In this document: in pieces, positions 54,199 through 63,178 of the stretch
How the letters are laid out: each line of letters begins with the position of its first letter
How positions within the stretch are numbered: the stretch's first letter is position 1
Assembly (NCBI RefSeq): GCF_000982825.1
Contig: NZ_CP011047.1
Span: 1,426,001-1,490,000, forward strand
Length of the DNA: 64,000 nt
From: Cronobacter sakazakii
Lineage (GTDB): Bacteria; Pseudomonadota; Gammaproteobacteria; Enterobacterales; Enterobacteriaceae
Direction: 5' to 3'
The notes under the pieces: model-generated
Seen by the model: the letters and a program-made list of their open reading frames with translations, nothing else
Databases searched by the model: none
What the model was told of the DNA's origin: nothing
Made by a program: the position numbers and the translations under genes

Positions 54199-54220
54199 CT
54201 GGCAGCCTGCGCTGCCAGCG
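54199..54220 (+). terminator. Hairpin after phnA'
   Basis: GCTGGCAG-CCTGCG-CTGCCAGC, without a T-run. Confidence 0.5.
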
Positions 54221-54881
54221 TCAGGCCGTCCAGCTGCCCGCTAACTGGACGGAGCTCTGCTCAGAATAAAATAGCGTGCTCGATCGATTTACCCCTGTGT
54301 TTTTTATGGGCGACACTGCCGGTATGACACTTCGTTAACGTGATTTCACGCTTATTTTCGTGCTTCTTTTAAAAAAAGATTAAAACAAAAACGAAAAGCA
54401 GCGTAAAATAGAATTCAGAGCGTTAATCCAGATAAATACCCTTAAAAATCAATAAAATAAATAATAACTACACTTGAATTAAGCGCTGCTTAACTTTTCG
54501 CCAGTTTCTTTTAGGAATATTATTAATCAGCGCAAAATAAAATATAACTCGCCGGCAATAAATATAATTAAAGAAATAATAACTCAAAACCAAAAACACA
54601 AAAAATCGCGCTGTAATAATAATCTTTATCAGGCTAAAAAGATTATTATCGTAAAAATATCACCTCCTTTCTTACCTGACTTAAGCCCAATATTAACCTC
54701 TTTCATCGATGATTCCGCTAAAGCCTTGCCGCTCATCTCCTCCTTTTATTGCGCCACATTTCATCTGGCTGTCATGTTTGTTTAACAGCAAGGTCATATT
54801 AGACCGTCAGGATGTGCCGCAACCTGCTTGTGGCGACGTCCAGGACGTACCGCCGCGTTGCGCAGCAGTATGGAGATTCTG
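54221..54881. other. Low-GC gap where phnB-phnG would be expected
   Basis: 660 bp with no gene. 54350-54700 is strikingly AT-rich (many A- and T-runs), unlike the flanks. I see no remnants of phnB to phnG. It may contain the phnH promoter. Confidence 0.55.
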
Positions 54882-55478
54882 ATGACGTTAAACACCGCTT
54901 TTGATTCACCCGTGCATGATGCACAGCAATGCTTTCGTCGCCTGCTAAAAGCCATGAGCGAGCCTGGCGTGATTGTCTCACTGCAGTTGCTCCGCCATGG
55001 CTGGCAGCCGCTTGGCGTGGCGACCACCAGCGTGCTGCTTACGCTTGTCGACAGCGATACGCCCGTCTGGCTGTCGCCTTCGCTGGCAAATGATATCGTG
55101 CGCTCTAATCTGCGCTTTCACACCGGCACGCGGATTGCTGATACGCCGGACAAGGCAGTTTTCGCCATTGCCGATGAACACCTGAATCCGTTACTTCCCG
55201 ACAGACTGGCGCACGGCAGCGTGATCGCGCCAGAGCACAGCGCCACGCTGGTGTTACAGGTCAACAGTCTGAGCGGCGGGCGTATGCTGCGCCTGACAGG
55301 CACCGGTATTGCGGAGGAACGCATGATAGCGCCACAGCTGCCGGAGTGTCTGATTGCGCAACTGGCCGATCGCCTGCATGCCGGATCGCTTGGCATTGAT
55401 CTGTTGCTGACCTGCGGCGATCGTCTGCTGGCTATCCCCCGCACTACGCATGTCGAGATCGCCGACAGCGGCCGTTAA
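54882..55478 (+). CDS. phnH: PhnH, C-P lyase core-complex subunit, solitary
   Basis: A 198-residue protein matching E. coli PhnH: MTLNTAFDSPVHDAQQCFRR, LLKAMSEPGVIVSL, VATTSVLLTLVDSDTPVWLS, LRFHTGTR, GGRMLRLTGTGIAEERMIAP, IPRTTHVEI. PhnH works only in the PhnGHIJ complex for phosphonate breakdown; none of the other phn genes is nearby. The end (ADSGR) runs on a little past the E. coli stop, and its TAA overlaps the yjdP stop (TTAA), suggesting a deletion joined them. Probably a relic with no C-P lyase role unless the others are elsewhere. Confidence 0.92.
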   Translation: MTLNTAFDSPVHDAQQCFRRLLKAMSEPGVIVSLQLLRHGWQPLGVATTSVLLTLVDSDTPVWLSPSLANDIVRSNLRFHTGTRIADTPDKAVFAIADEHLNPLLPDRLAHGSVIAPEHSATLVLQVNSLSGGRMLRLTGTGIAEERMIAPQLPECLIAQLADRLHAGSLGIDLLLTCGDRLLAIPRTTHVEIADSGR

Positions 55479-55795
55479 CGATAATCGTCGTCCTCCAGCC
55501 GTTGCTCTTCTTCCTCCAGGCGACGGCGTTCTTCATCCAGACGACGCTGGCGCTCATCGAGCTGCCGGTGGCGCTCTTCCAGACGTCTGCGCCGCTCGTC
55601 GTAGCGCGTGCGGCTTTCATCGTCATAGGAACGATCGTCCGACGCCTCGCTGCTATCCGGATGGTAAGCCTCGTTGATCGCTTCTGTTACCGAGTTAATG
55701 GTGTCGTTAAAGACAGAATCCAGGCCATCTGCCAGCGCGTGGCTGCTGGAAAGAGAAAGTGTGGCGAAAAGCAAAGCGCGAAGAGATGATTTCAT
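55475..55795 (-). CDS. yjdP: YjdP, secreted Arg/Glu-rich coiled-coil protein
   Basis: A 106-residue protein: signal peptide cut after ALA (about residue 22), then NSVTEAINEAYHPD and a long repeat-like coiled coil (YDERRRRLEERHRQLDERQR). It matches E. coli YjdP, which lies next to the phn operon end. Start at 55795 (MKSSLRALLFATLS). Tail-to-tail with phnH, overlapping by 4 bp. Function unknown. Confidence 0.88.
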   Translation of the reverse strand: MKSSLRALLFATLSLSSSHALADGLDSVFNDTINSVTEAINEAYHPDSSEASDDRSYDDESRTRYDERRRRLEERHRQLDERQRRLDEERRRLEEEEQRLEDDDYR

Positions 55796-55902
55796 AATGC
55801 CAGCCCTGTGTTTGACTGGTCTTAAAGTAATGAGGGCGAAGAGAGGCAGACAGCTGAGGATTCTCAAATCGGGCGGCGATGAACGCCGCCCGTGATGCAA
55901 AA

Positions 55903-58218
55903 CTACAGCTGATAGCGCGCCATCACCTGACGGTGATGCGTTTCATCAAGACCGCCCGTCATGGCAACATCCAGCCAGTGGATCGGGTGTTTCCAGCCCT
56001 GGGTGAATTCACGCAGCATCGCGTCCACTTCCAGCGGCGAGACCGACTGTGGCATCGCCAGCATGAAGTAGATCCCAGGCAGCGTTTCGCCGCTTTCGCT
56101 GTCCGTCACCTGATAATCGGCTTCGCAGTGCACCCAGACGGCACCGCCACGCTGGCGCACGCCATTCACAAACGCGTTGAAGGTCTCCTCACCCGGATCG
56201 ACGCCGTCGATAAACCAGCTCGGCGCATATTCGCTCGGCTCAAGCGTTTTCACCACGTTATGTACCGGGATGAAGTTCTCGCGCTCTTTTTCATCTTCCG
56301 GCGGGGTGTTCAGCAGGTTGGCGTCAAAGACCACCGACTCGTTCATATGCTGTAAGGCTTTACGCCAGGACGGCTGGAACACGCGCGCCGTCACCGGGCC
56401 GGTACGCTGAGCGAAGTAATAATGCTCGTCGTAGTTTTCAAAGAAACGCAGACGAACGGTGCCCCACTGCTCTTCAACCGGGCCTTCATCGGTGCTGAAC
56501 TTCATGCCGAGACGCGCGCCGGCTTCGCGCACGGTCGACCAGTCTTCGCTGGCGCTGGCGGCAGTCAGCAGATCCCACAGAACATTGCTGGCGTCTTCTT
56601 CGCGCGCGTCCAGCATCGCCACCGCATCTTTCAGGTACGCCGTGGCGCGGTCATAGGCTTTCTGGCGCATCGCCGCCTGGCCCGCCAGCATCAGCGGCGC
56701 TATCTTCTGCTGCCCCTGCGGCGTGGCGCGCAGCGCCTGGCTTACGGACTCCAGTTTTTCCCAGTCTTCCTGCGCCTGCGCCACCTGAGCTTCAAACCAC
56801 AGCGCCACGTGCGGCAGCGCGTCGCGATAGCTTTCGGCGAGCGCTAAGATGTCGTCGTAACGGCGCGCGTTCAGGAGCGCAGAGAGCAGATGGAACAGCG
56901 GCGCGGCCTCTTCCTGCGGGTGGCGTTTCTGCCAGCCAAGCAGGAGATCCGTCGCTTCGCCCTGCGCCTGGCACGCTTCCAGCGCGGCACCTGCCAGCAT
57001 CAGCAGTTCTTCATCGTCAGGGCGCTGCGCGGAAGCGAGCAGCAGCCACTGGGCCTCTTGCTCCGGATCGCGCGTCACGCCTTCCTGCTGGCCGCGCTCT
57101 TCCAGCCACGCCATCAGCGATTCGGCAGGCACCGGCAGCTCTACCTGCGTTTCCATGCCCGCTAACTGGCTCGCGAATTCCGCCAGCGCGGCGTCTTCAT
57201 CGTGCGGGTTACGCAGTTTTGCCGCGCACTGTTTCGCCTGCATCAGGGCACGACGGGCGACCCAGGTAGCGCCACGCGCCAGCGCCAGGCGGATATGGCT
57301 TTTCGCGACCATCACCGCTTCGCGCCACGCCTGCGCTTCTACACGCTGTTCCAGAATCAGCTGCAGCGCGCTGCCGGTCTGCCAGTTGTTGTAAGCCGGA
57401 TTGAGGCGAACCAGTTGCTCCACCACGCGCACCCAGCGCATACGGTTATAAGCGGTGAGGCGATCCCACGGCAGCAGCCATTCGCGGGCGTCTTCTTCAC
57501 GGCCCATCAGCGCCAGCACTTCCGCCTTCATCATCATCATGACCTGGCGGACCTGCTCGCTGCTGTTTTCCAGCTCGTCTTTATGAAGCTTATCGATAAT
57601 CGCCAGCGCCTCGTCATAACGACCAAGCAGCATCAGCGCCTGCGCTTCGTTCTCTTTGAGGCCATTGACGTCCTCTTCGCCTGCCGCGCGGCGCTTCTCC
57701 ATCTGCTGATGCACAAAGGCCAGCGCCTCTTCAACCTGGCCTTTATCGACCATCGCGAAGAACTGCTCTTCAGAAAGGCACAGGAAGCAGCTGCGCAGCG
57801 GAGTGATTTTCGAGAGCGTCTCCTGGCAAACGGCGATACGCTCGTCCGCCCAGCCTGGGCCGTCCACATTGCTGTAGCAGGCGCTGAGATCCTGGGTCAC
57901 ACAAATCGACTGCGGGCACTCTGCGGCATCGGCCTGGTGAGCGCGCTCAAACAGCGCCACGACATCGCCCAGCGCTTTTTCGCCTTCGCCAAGGTTGCCG
58001 ATGCGGTGACGCATCTCCCAGTGGCCGACCATCACGTCAATCCACGGGTTGCCCGCGGTCTTTTTCAGCGCGCGCGCTTCCGGCAGCAACGCTTCGGTTT
58101 TACCGGTCTGCACTTCAACAACAGACTCGATAAGCTTATTAACATGCTGCGTGATCCAGGGTTTACCGGCTTCTGCCAGGTCACGTTCATATTGCTCATA
58201 CCATGCCCAGATATCCAT
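55903..58218 (-). CDS. Large TPR protein coupled to an HSP90-like ATPase
   Basis: A 771-residue protein of repeated helix pairs. TPR-like motifs include ALMLLGRYDEALAIIDKLHK (about 210-230), YDDILALAESYRDA, and AAMRQKAYDRATAYLKDAVA. N-terminal 160 residues hold six Cys (101, 106, 114, 131, 144, 147), perhaps a metal site. The C-terminal 200 residues (FFENYDEHYYFAQRTGPVTA, VWVHCEADYQVTD) are not TPR and look like a separate domain. The start is the ATG 58218, fused with the stop of the HSP90-like gene (TAATG), so the two are translated together. Role as co-chaperone is inference. Confidence 0.82.
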   Translation of the reverse strand: MDIWAWYEQYERDLAEAGKPWITQHVNKLIESVVEVQTGKTEALLPEARALKKTAGNPWIDVMVGHWEMRHRIGNLGEGEKALGDVVALFERAHQADAAECPQSICVTQDLSACYSNVDGPGWADERIAVCQETLSKITPLRSCFLCLSEEQFFAMVDKGQVEEALAFVHQQMEKRRAAGEEDVNGLKENEAQALMLLGRYDEALAIIDKLHKDELENSSEQVRQVMMMMKAEVLALMGREEDAREWLLPWDRLTAYNRMRWVRVVEQLVRLNPAYNNWQTGSALQLILEQRVEAQAWREAVMVAKSHIRLALARGATWVARRALMQAKQCAAKLRNPHDEDAALAEFASQLAGMETQVELPVPAESLMAWLEERGQQEGVTRDPEQEAQWLLLASAQRPDDEELLMLAGAALEACQAQGEATDLLLGWQKRHPQEEAAPLFHLLSALLNARRYDDILALAESYRDALPHVALWFEAQVAQAQEDWEKLESVSQALRATPQGQQKIAPLMLAGQAAMRQKAYDRATAYLKDAVAMLDAREEDASNVLWDLLTAASASEDWSTVREAGARLGMKFSTDEGPVEEQWGTVRLRFFENYDEHYYFAQRTGPVTARVFQPSWRKALQHMNESVVFDANLLNTPPEDEKERENFIPVHNVVKTLEPSEYAPSWFIDGVDPGEETFNAFVNGVRQRGGAVWVHCEADYQVTDSESGETLPGIYFMLAMPQSVSPLEVDAMLREFTQGWKHPIHWLDVAMTGGLDETHHRQVMARYQL

Positions 58219-60074
58219 TAGTTGCTTCCTTCTGTTGTCGGTGTAATAAGTTGCGCCGTGATGCAACTGAATGTGTCCAGCGCCTGGCGAAAGTCGTACT
58301 CACGGGAGTCACCCGTAGCCAGAGCAAGAATAATTTTGAGGCTTTTCAGTAATTGCGTGGCGGCGGGCGCGATGGGCTGCCCGGCACGCCAGGCCTGAGA
58401 TAAGGCTTTTACCGCAGGATTATTAAAGTTGATGTAGAGGCGCACCGGCGCTTGTTGCTCGATTTTGCTGGCAAACTGGCGGGCGAGCATCAGCGCGGCG
58501 GTGCTCATGCGGCGATCGGCGTCGTCCTGCTCAAGACGAGCTTTAAGCTCGGCGTCACGGTTGACCACCATCACCAGCGGCAGCGTCGCAGGCTCGAAAG
58601 AGGACATTACGCACTCTTCGTCGTCGCGCAGCTGTTCGCTCCACCAGGCCTCTTCTTCGGCGCTGACGTCATGCAGCGCAAAGAGTTGTTCGTTACCCGC
58701 TGACGTCCCCACTTCCACCAGCCGCGCGCCGTAGAGCGTCGCCCAGCGTCGCAGGAACGGCACCACCGCGTAGCGATAGCCCAGCGCGACAGGACGGCCC
58801 GAAAGCCGGAACAGCATCTCTTCAAAACCGCCCTCTTCGCTGAGCATTACGTTCAGCGTGTTGTTCTGGCGCAACGCTTTAACCGGCAGATCGCCCTGAG
58901 ACGTCGGGATCAGCAACTCATCTTTCAGCAGATCGAAGAGGCGATCGTCGCAGATAGCCGCGCCGAGCAGCGCTTCGTTATGGCGCACCAGCACACGACG
59001 CCAGACGGCAGGCTGCTGCTTCGCGAGATCGGCCAGGCCGTTAATCAGCGCCTCGGTGAGCGCCGCCTGCGTGGCATACCAGGTGACATCGCGCTGTAAA
59101 TCTTCGCGGCTGGCCGTCGGCGTAAGACGATTCGATTCGATAACGCCGCCGACAAACCCGGCCCACGGCGGCAGCAGCTCGCGCGCCTGATCGTCGAGCA
59201 GCATGCCGCGCAGAAACAGCGACAGATTACGGTTATCGCTGGTGCCATACGTCGCGCCGTCCTGAAGCCAGAGCATGCCCACCGCGTCGCTGTCGCCAGA
59301 GGGCTCAACCAGCAAGGTACAGAGCGGCGTAAACGCGCGCTCGAAGCGGCTGGCGAATTCAATATTTTGCTTCTGACGTAGCGCCGGATGCAGCGCCACG
59401 CCATCCTGCGACGTTACACGCCAGGGCGGCGTCAGGTGATTTACCGCCGTCTGCGCTTCACCCACAAACAGCGGCTCTTTCATTAATATGCAGTAGCGAC
59501 CCAGCACGTCGCCCAGCAACTTGTTGTTGGCGAGATATAAAAACTCGTCTTTGAGATGCAGCGTGACGGTCGTCCCTGGCTCGCGCGGGCTTGCCGGCGT
59601 GACGCTGTAGGTTTCGCCGCTGGCGGAGGCGTAAAGCCAGCCTTCGTCCGGCGTTTTCCAGGAGGTGGTGTGTACCGTTACCCGCTCCGCCAGCACAAAA
59701 GCGGAAAGAAAGCCCAGGCCAAACATACCGATAAGCCCGGTTTCATCGTCCTGCTGGCGCAGATGGCGGGTGTAGCCGACGCCGACGGTCGCCAGGAAAT
59801 CGTGGATCTCCTGCTCCGTGAGGCCAGAGCCGGTATCGTGAATGACGATGGTACGGGTTTGGGTATCGCCCGTGACGCGGATCTCCGCAAGCTGGCCCGC
59901 CGCCCCCTCTTCCAGTCGACGTCTGACAATCGCGTCGTGCGCGTTCTGCACCAGCTCACGGATGGCGACCATCGGCGTGGAGTAAAGGTGTTTACTGAGC
60001 ACCTGCATCAACCCCGGCAGGTTCACCGGCGTTTCGTATTGTCCTGTTAATGGCGCGCTAATGAGGTTATCCAC
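58218..60074 (-). CDS. HSP90-family ATPase (HtpG paralogue)
   Basis: A 618-residue GHKL ATPase with the HSP90 layout. N-domain: RELVQNAHDA with catalytic Glu40, Asn44 and Asp47; DTGSG (80-84); GMFGLGF (116-122) as lid-glycine motif; GTTVTLHL. Middle domain: FLRGMLLDD and ASREDLQ with the ATP-contacting Arg323. Length equals HtpG (624), but the sequence is far from E. coli HtpG, so it is a separate paralogue. No MEEVD-like tail is visible. First gene of a two-gene unit with the TPR protein. Confidence 0.9.
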   Translation of the reverse strand: MDNLISAPLTGQYETPVNLPGLMQVLSKHLYSTPMVAIRELVQNAHDAIVRRRLEEGAAGQLAEIRVTGDTQTRTIVIHDTGSGLTEQEIHDFLATVGVGYTRHLRQQDDETGLIGMFGLGFLSAFVLAERVTVHTTSWKTPDEGWLYASASGETYSVTPASPREPGTTVTLHLKDEFLYLANNKLLGDVLGRYCILMKEPLFVGEAQTAVNHLTPPWRVTSQDGVALHPALRQKQNIEFASRFERAFTPLCTLLVEPSGDSDAVGMLWLQDGATYGTSDNRNLSLFLRGMLLDDQARELLPPWAGFVGGVIESNRLTPTASREDLQRDVTWYATQAALTEALINGLADLAKQQPAVWRRVLVRHNEALLGAAICDDRLFDLLKDELLIPTSQGDLPVKALRQNNTLNVMLSEEGGFEEMLFRLSGRPVALGYRYAVVPFLRRWATLYGARLVEVGTSAGNEQLFALHDVSAEEEAWWSEQLRDDEECVMSSFEPATLPLVMVVNRDAELKARLEQDDADRRMSTAALMLARQFASKIEQQAPVRLYINFNNPAVKALSQAWRAGQPIAPAATQLLKSLKIILALATGDSREYDFRQALDTFSCITAQLITPTTEGSN

Positions 60075-60193
60075 TGTGACTCTCTTTATATTCCGGCTGT
60101 GGTTGTCGGTAGCCTGCCCGAATGGCGCATGTACGTGCTCATTATCGCGCAGGCATAAGGGAGAGATGATAAGGGTGTACGGCGGCCGGGTAT

Positions 60194-60218
60194 ACTATCA
60201 TTCCCGATAGTTTTCGGG
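60194..60218 (-). promoter_or_regulatory. Nested inverted repeats at the HSP90-like gene promoter
   Basis: ACTATC-N6-GATAGT (60194-60211) overlaps CCCGA-N6-TCGGG (60203-60218), about 120 bp before the gene. A possible -10 (minus TAGTAT) lies inside, so this may be an operator. Not a match to any operator I know. Confidence 0.35.
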
Positions 60219-60394
60219 CGTGACCAGCGCACGTCACGCTTTCTCTCATTATCAGGATACACAACCCGGGCTTTACTGCGCGCGCGGAAAGAAAAAAGAG
60301 GCATTCAGTAATATATTAATGGAAAGCGTTATATTTACCTGTTACATCTTTCGTTATTTAAACGCGGAGATTTGCGAGAAAGGTTCCATAATTA

Positions 60395-60612
60395 ATGTAA
60401 AAACCACAAATGAATTACATCAGGCTTTTTATTTAATTTTTTGGCGAAAGGATTATTATAAGCACGGGTGCTTAAGGCTTTCTGTCTTAAGCAAACGTGA
60501 GGGACAGAAAGAAGAAAGCCCCGGGCAATATTTCTATTAACCCGAGGCTATCCCTCAACTCCAGCAAGTTGAGATTAGCCTCTTACTCTTCAGAATGCAA
60601 GGAGTAAAAGGC
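60395..60612 (+). ncRNA. hok mRNA leader and expected Sok antisense site, copy 1
   Basis: GAGGGACAGAAAGAAGAAAG and GCCCCGGGCAATA are typical of hok leaders. CCCTCAACTCCAGCAAGTTGAG is a strong hairpin before AAGGAG. A short Sok antisense RNA is expected on the minus strand in this type of locus; its ends cannot be read here. The bases 60219-60394 hold no gene. Confidence 0.55.
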
Positions 60613-60765
60613 ATGAAGCCACTGCGTTATTTACTGGCCTGTTTATTCATGGTCTGCATCACTATTTTGATTTTTGCATTAATGAATCAGGGTACGTTAT
60701 GCGAGCTCACCATCAGAAGTGGCAGTCAGGAGGTGGCGGCTAAGCTTGCCTGTACCGGCAAGTAA
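60613..60765 (+). CDS. Hok-family type I toxin, copy 1
   Basis: A 50-residue toxin: MKPLRYLLACLFMVCITILI (membrane helix), then LCELTIRSGSQEVAAKLACTGK, the standard Hok C-terminus with conserved Cys30 and Cys47. It inserts in the inner membrane and depolarises the cell when Sok RNA is lost. Preceded by AAGGAG 10 bp upstream. Confidence 0.93.
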   Translation: MKPLRYLLACLFMVCITILIFALMNQGTLCELTIRSGSQEVAAKLACTGK

Positions 60766-60924
60766 GGCTCTCCCGGGCGGGGTTTCCTCGCCCGGCTTGC
60801 CAGGAGCGGAGGTCTTAACGCACCCAATCCTTTTACCCTTCCGGGTATTTATTCCCCCTTACGCTTTAAATATTCACATTACCAAACGACATTATTTAAT
60901 TTATAAGCCAACCCAATGCAACAA

Positions 60925-61137
60925 ACCCAACGAAAATTACATTAGGATTTTTATTCTCATTTTAATAAGAGATCATTATGATAAGCGCCGGGTGCTTAAG
61001 ACTTTCTGTCTTAAGCCGACGCGAGGGACAGAAAGAAGAAAGCCCCGGGCAATATTCCTATTAACCCGAGGCTATCCCTCAACTCCACACAAGTTGAGAT
61101 TAGCCGCTTACTCGCCGAAAGGCAAGGAGTAAAAGGC
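60925..61137 (+). ncRNA. hok mRNA leader and expected Sok antisense site, copy 2
   Basis: It repeats the copy 1 leader with few changes: GCGAGGGACAGAAAGAAGAA, the GCCCCGGGCAATA segment and the CTCAACT...AGTTGAG hairpin. The period between the two loci is 525 bp. 60766-60924 includes a GC-rich inverted repeat after hok copy 1. Confidence 0.55.
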
Positions 61138-61290
61138 ATGAAGCCACTGAAATATCTTTTCGCATGTTTTGTTGTATTTTGCGTCACGATATTAATTTTC
61201 GCTTTAATTAACCACGGCACGTTGTGTGAGTTAACCATAAAGCAAGGAAATAAGGAGGTGGCGGCACGGCTTTCCTGCTCTGACCGGTAA
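61138..61290 (+). CDS. Hok-family type I toxin, copy 2
   Basis: A 50-residue toxin, MKPLKYLFACFVVFCVTILI then LCELTIKQGNKEVAARLSCS, about three quarters identical to copy 1 with Cys30 and Cys47 kept. Both frame and ribosome-binding site are intact, so it too should be toxic if translated. Confidence 0.93.
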   Translation: MKPLKYLFACFVVFCVTILIFALINHGTLCELTIKQGNKEVAARLSCSDR

Positions 61291-61390
61291 CACTCTCCGG
61301 GCGGGGTTCGCTCCGCCCGACTTGCTGGCGTTGAGTGCTTAACGCACCCGTTTTTTACCGCTTCCGGCGCATGGCTTACACCGTCGCCAT

Positions 61391-61416
61391 AAAAAACCCC
61401 GCCAGAAGCGGGGTTT
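61391..61416 (-). terminator. gltP terminator
   Basis: Minus strand: AAACCCCGC-TTCTG-GCGGGGTTT followed by TTTAT. Confidence 0.9.
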
Positions 61417-61440
61417 GTACACCTACAGATACGCAGAAGA

Positions 61441-62754
61441 TTAGTTATTGGCAGTGCTGTCAAAACGGCCCAGCATTTCCCGCTCGTAAGCCTGCGCTTT
61501 TTTGCGGTCAAACTTGTGTTCCCACTTGGCGATCACCAGAACCGCCAGCGCGTTACCGACCACGTTCAGCGCAGTACGCGCCATGTCGAGGATACGGTCC
61601 ACGCCCGCGATAAACGCCAGGCCTTCCAGCGGAATGCCGACGCTGCCAAGCGTCGCGAGCAGGACGACAAACGACACGCCAGGCACGCCCGCGATCCCTT
61701 TCGAGGTCACCATCAGCGTCAGCACCAGGATAATCTCCTGCCCCAGCGACAGCTCAATGCCGTAGAGCTGGGCGATAAAAATCGCCGCGATGCTCTGGTA
61801 GAGCGTGGAGCCGTCAAGGTTAAAGGAGTAACCGGTCGGCACCACGAAACTTGTGATAGACGCAGGCGCCCCGTAGGCTTCCATTTTCTCGATAATCCGC
61901 GGCAGCACACTCTCAGAGCTGGCCGTGGAGTACGCCAGAATCAGTTCATCTTTGAGGATGCGGATCAGCGTCCAGACGCGCAGCCCACACATCCGCGCCA
62001 CCGCGCCCAGCACGATCAGCGCGAAGAACAGAATCGCCACATAAACCAGAATCACCAGTTTCGCGAGCGGCCATAGCGAGGCGAAACCAAAGTTCGCCAC
62101 CGTCACGGAGATCAGCGCAAACACCCCCACCGGTGCATAGCGCATCACCATATGGGTGACTTTAAACATGGTTTCGGAGACAGAGCGGAAGACCGTCACC
62201 AGCGGCTCACGGTGCGCGGCGGGCAGTGAAGACAGCCCCAACCCGAACAGCACCGAGAAGAAGATAATCGGCAGCATCTCGCCTTTCGCCATCGAGGCGA
62301 AAATGTTGGTCGGCACCAGTGAGAGGATCGTGCCCATCAGACCGTGAGCATGGCTCTGCACCTCTTCGGTCGTGTGCTGATATTTTGAAATATCCACGGC
62401 AGCCAGTTGCGACATATCAATGCCGCTCCCTGGCTGGAACACGTTCGCAAGCGTAATGCCAATGATGATTGCGACGGTTGTGATCACTTCAAAATAGAGG
62501 ATGGTTTTCGCGCCGATGCGCCCGAGCTGTTTGGCGTCGCCGACACCGGCGATGCCCACCACCAGCGTGGAGATAACAATCGGCACCACGATCATTTTAA
62601 TCAGATGAATAAAAATGTCGCCGGCGGGCGAGAGGAGATTGGTCACCAGCCATTCGCGGCTATCCGTCTGATAATGGAGAAAACTGCCCAGAAGAATACC
62701 CAGCACCAGGGCTAGCAGGATCTGCCAGGCCAGGCTGATTTTACTGTTTTTCAT
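61441..62754 (-). CDS. gltP: GltP, proton/glutamate-aspartate symporter
   Basis: A 437-residue inner-membrane carrier (same length as E. coli) of the DAACS family. The HP1 Ser-rich loop STASSESVLPRII and the segment GYSFNLDGSTLYQSIA (NMDGT-type motif) are the substrate and coupling sites. I start at 62754 (MKNSKISLAWQILL); the longer frame is not conserved. Divergent from acs. Confidence 0.97.
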   Translation of the reverse strand: MKNSKISLAWQILLALVLGILLGSFLHYQTDSREWLVTNLLSPAGDIFIHLIKMIVVPIVISTLVVGIAGVGDAKQLGRIGAKTILYFEVITTVAIIIGITLANVFQPGSGIDMSQLAAVDISKYQHTTEEVQSHAHGLMGTILSLVPTNIFASMAKGEMLPIIFFSVLFGLGLSSLPAAHREPLVTVFRSVSETMFKVTHMVMRYAPVGVFALISVTVANFGFASLWPLAKLVILVYVAILFFALIVLGAVARMCGLRVWTLIRILKDELILAYSTASSESVLPRIIEKMEAYGAPASITSFVVPTGYSFNLDGSTLYQSIAAIFIAQLYGIELSLGQEIILVLTLMVTSKGIAGVPGVSFVVLLATLGSVGIPLEGLAFIAGVDRILDMARTALNVVGNALAVLVIAKWEHKFDRKKAQAYEREMLGRFDSTANN

Positions 62755-63178
62755 AACGACTTTACTTCCTAAATTACAGCGCCATTCCCACGCGTGCTCG
62801 AATGAGAACGACGCAAGCTGAAAGGGGTATGACAAACGTTGGGTGATATTGTGGGGTTTTTTAACGCGTTTAATCAGTACCACTTGCACGGCATCCTGCG
62901 CAACCCTTTAAGAACAGGCATATTCACTGAAAATTGCCTTAATAACCCTAATTTATCGCGCTAATCATCTATAAGTTAATGTTATTTAAGAATTTATAAA
63001 ATGGACTCCGCAAATAATACTTAACAGCAATTATTTTCCCTGAAAGATTCGTTTGATGAATTTTCATGCAGTTTCGGCAATGCGTGATCTGCCGCCCAAA
63101 AAGTAAACAAAGCTATTCGCAAGCCTGTTCTTAACTTTTGCGTGACATATCATTAACATCTAAAAGGAGAAAAAAGCC
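62755..63178. promoter_or_regulatory. gltP/acs divergent intergenic region
   Basis: 424 bp, AT-rich, with no gene. E. coli acs needs CRP, FNR and sigma70 promoters; I could not assign CRP sites with confidence. In E. coli the nrf operon lies between acs and gltP; it is absent here. Confidence 0.5.

Noticed and set aside
60719..61132. 137-residue frame between and across the hok copies
   Set aside because: It overlaps hok copy 1 in another frame and the copy 2 leader; composition is not protein-like. A short mok frame may exist, but I cannot define it.
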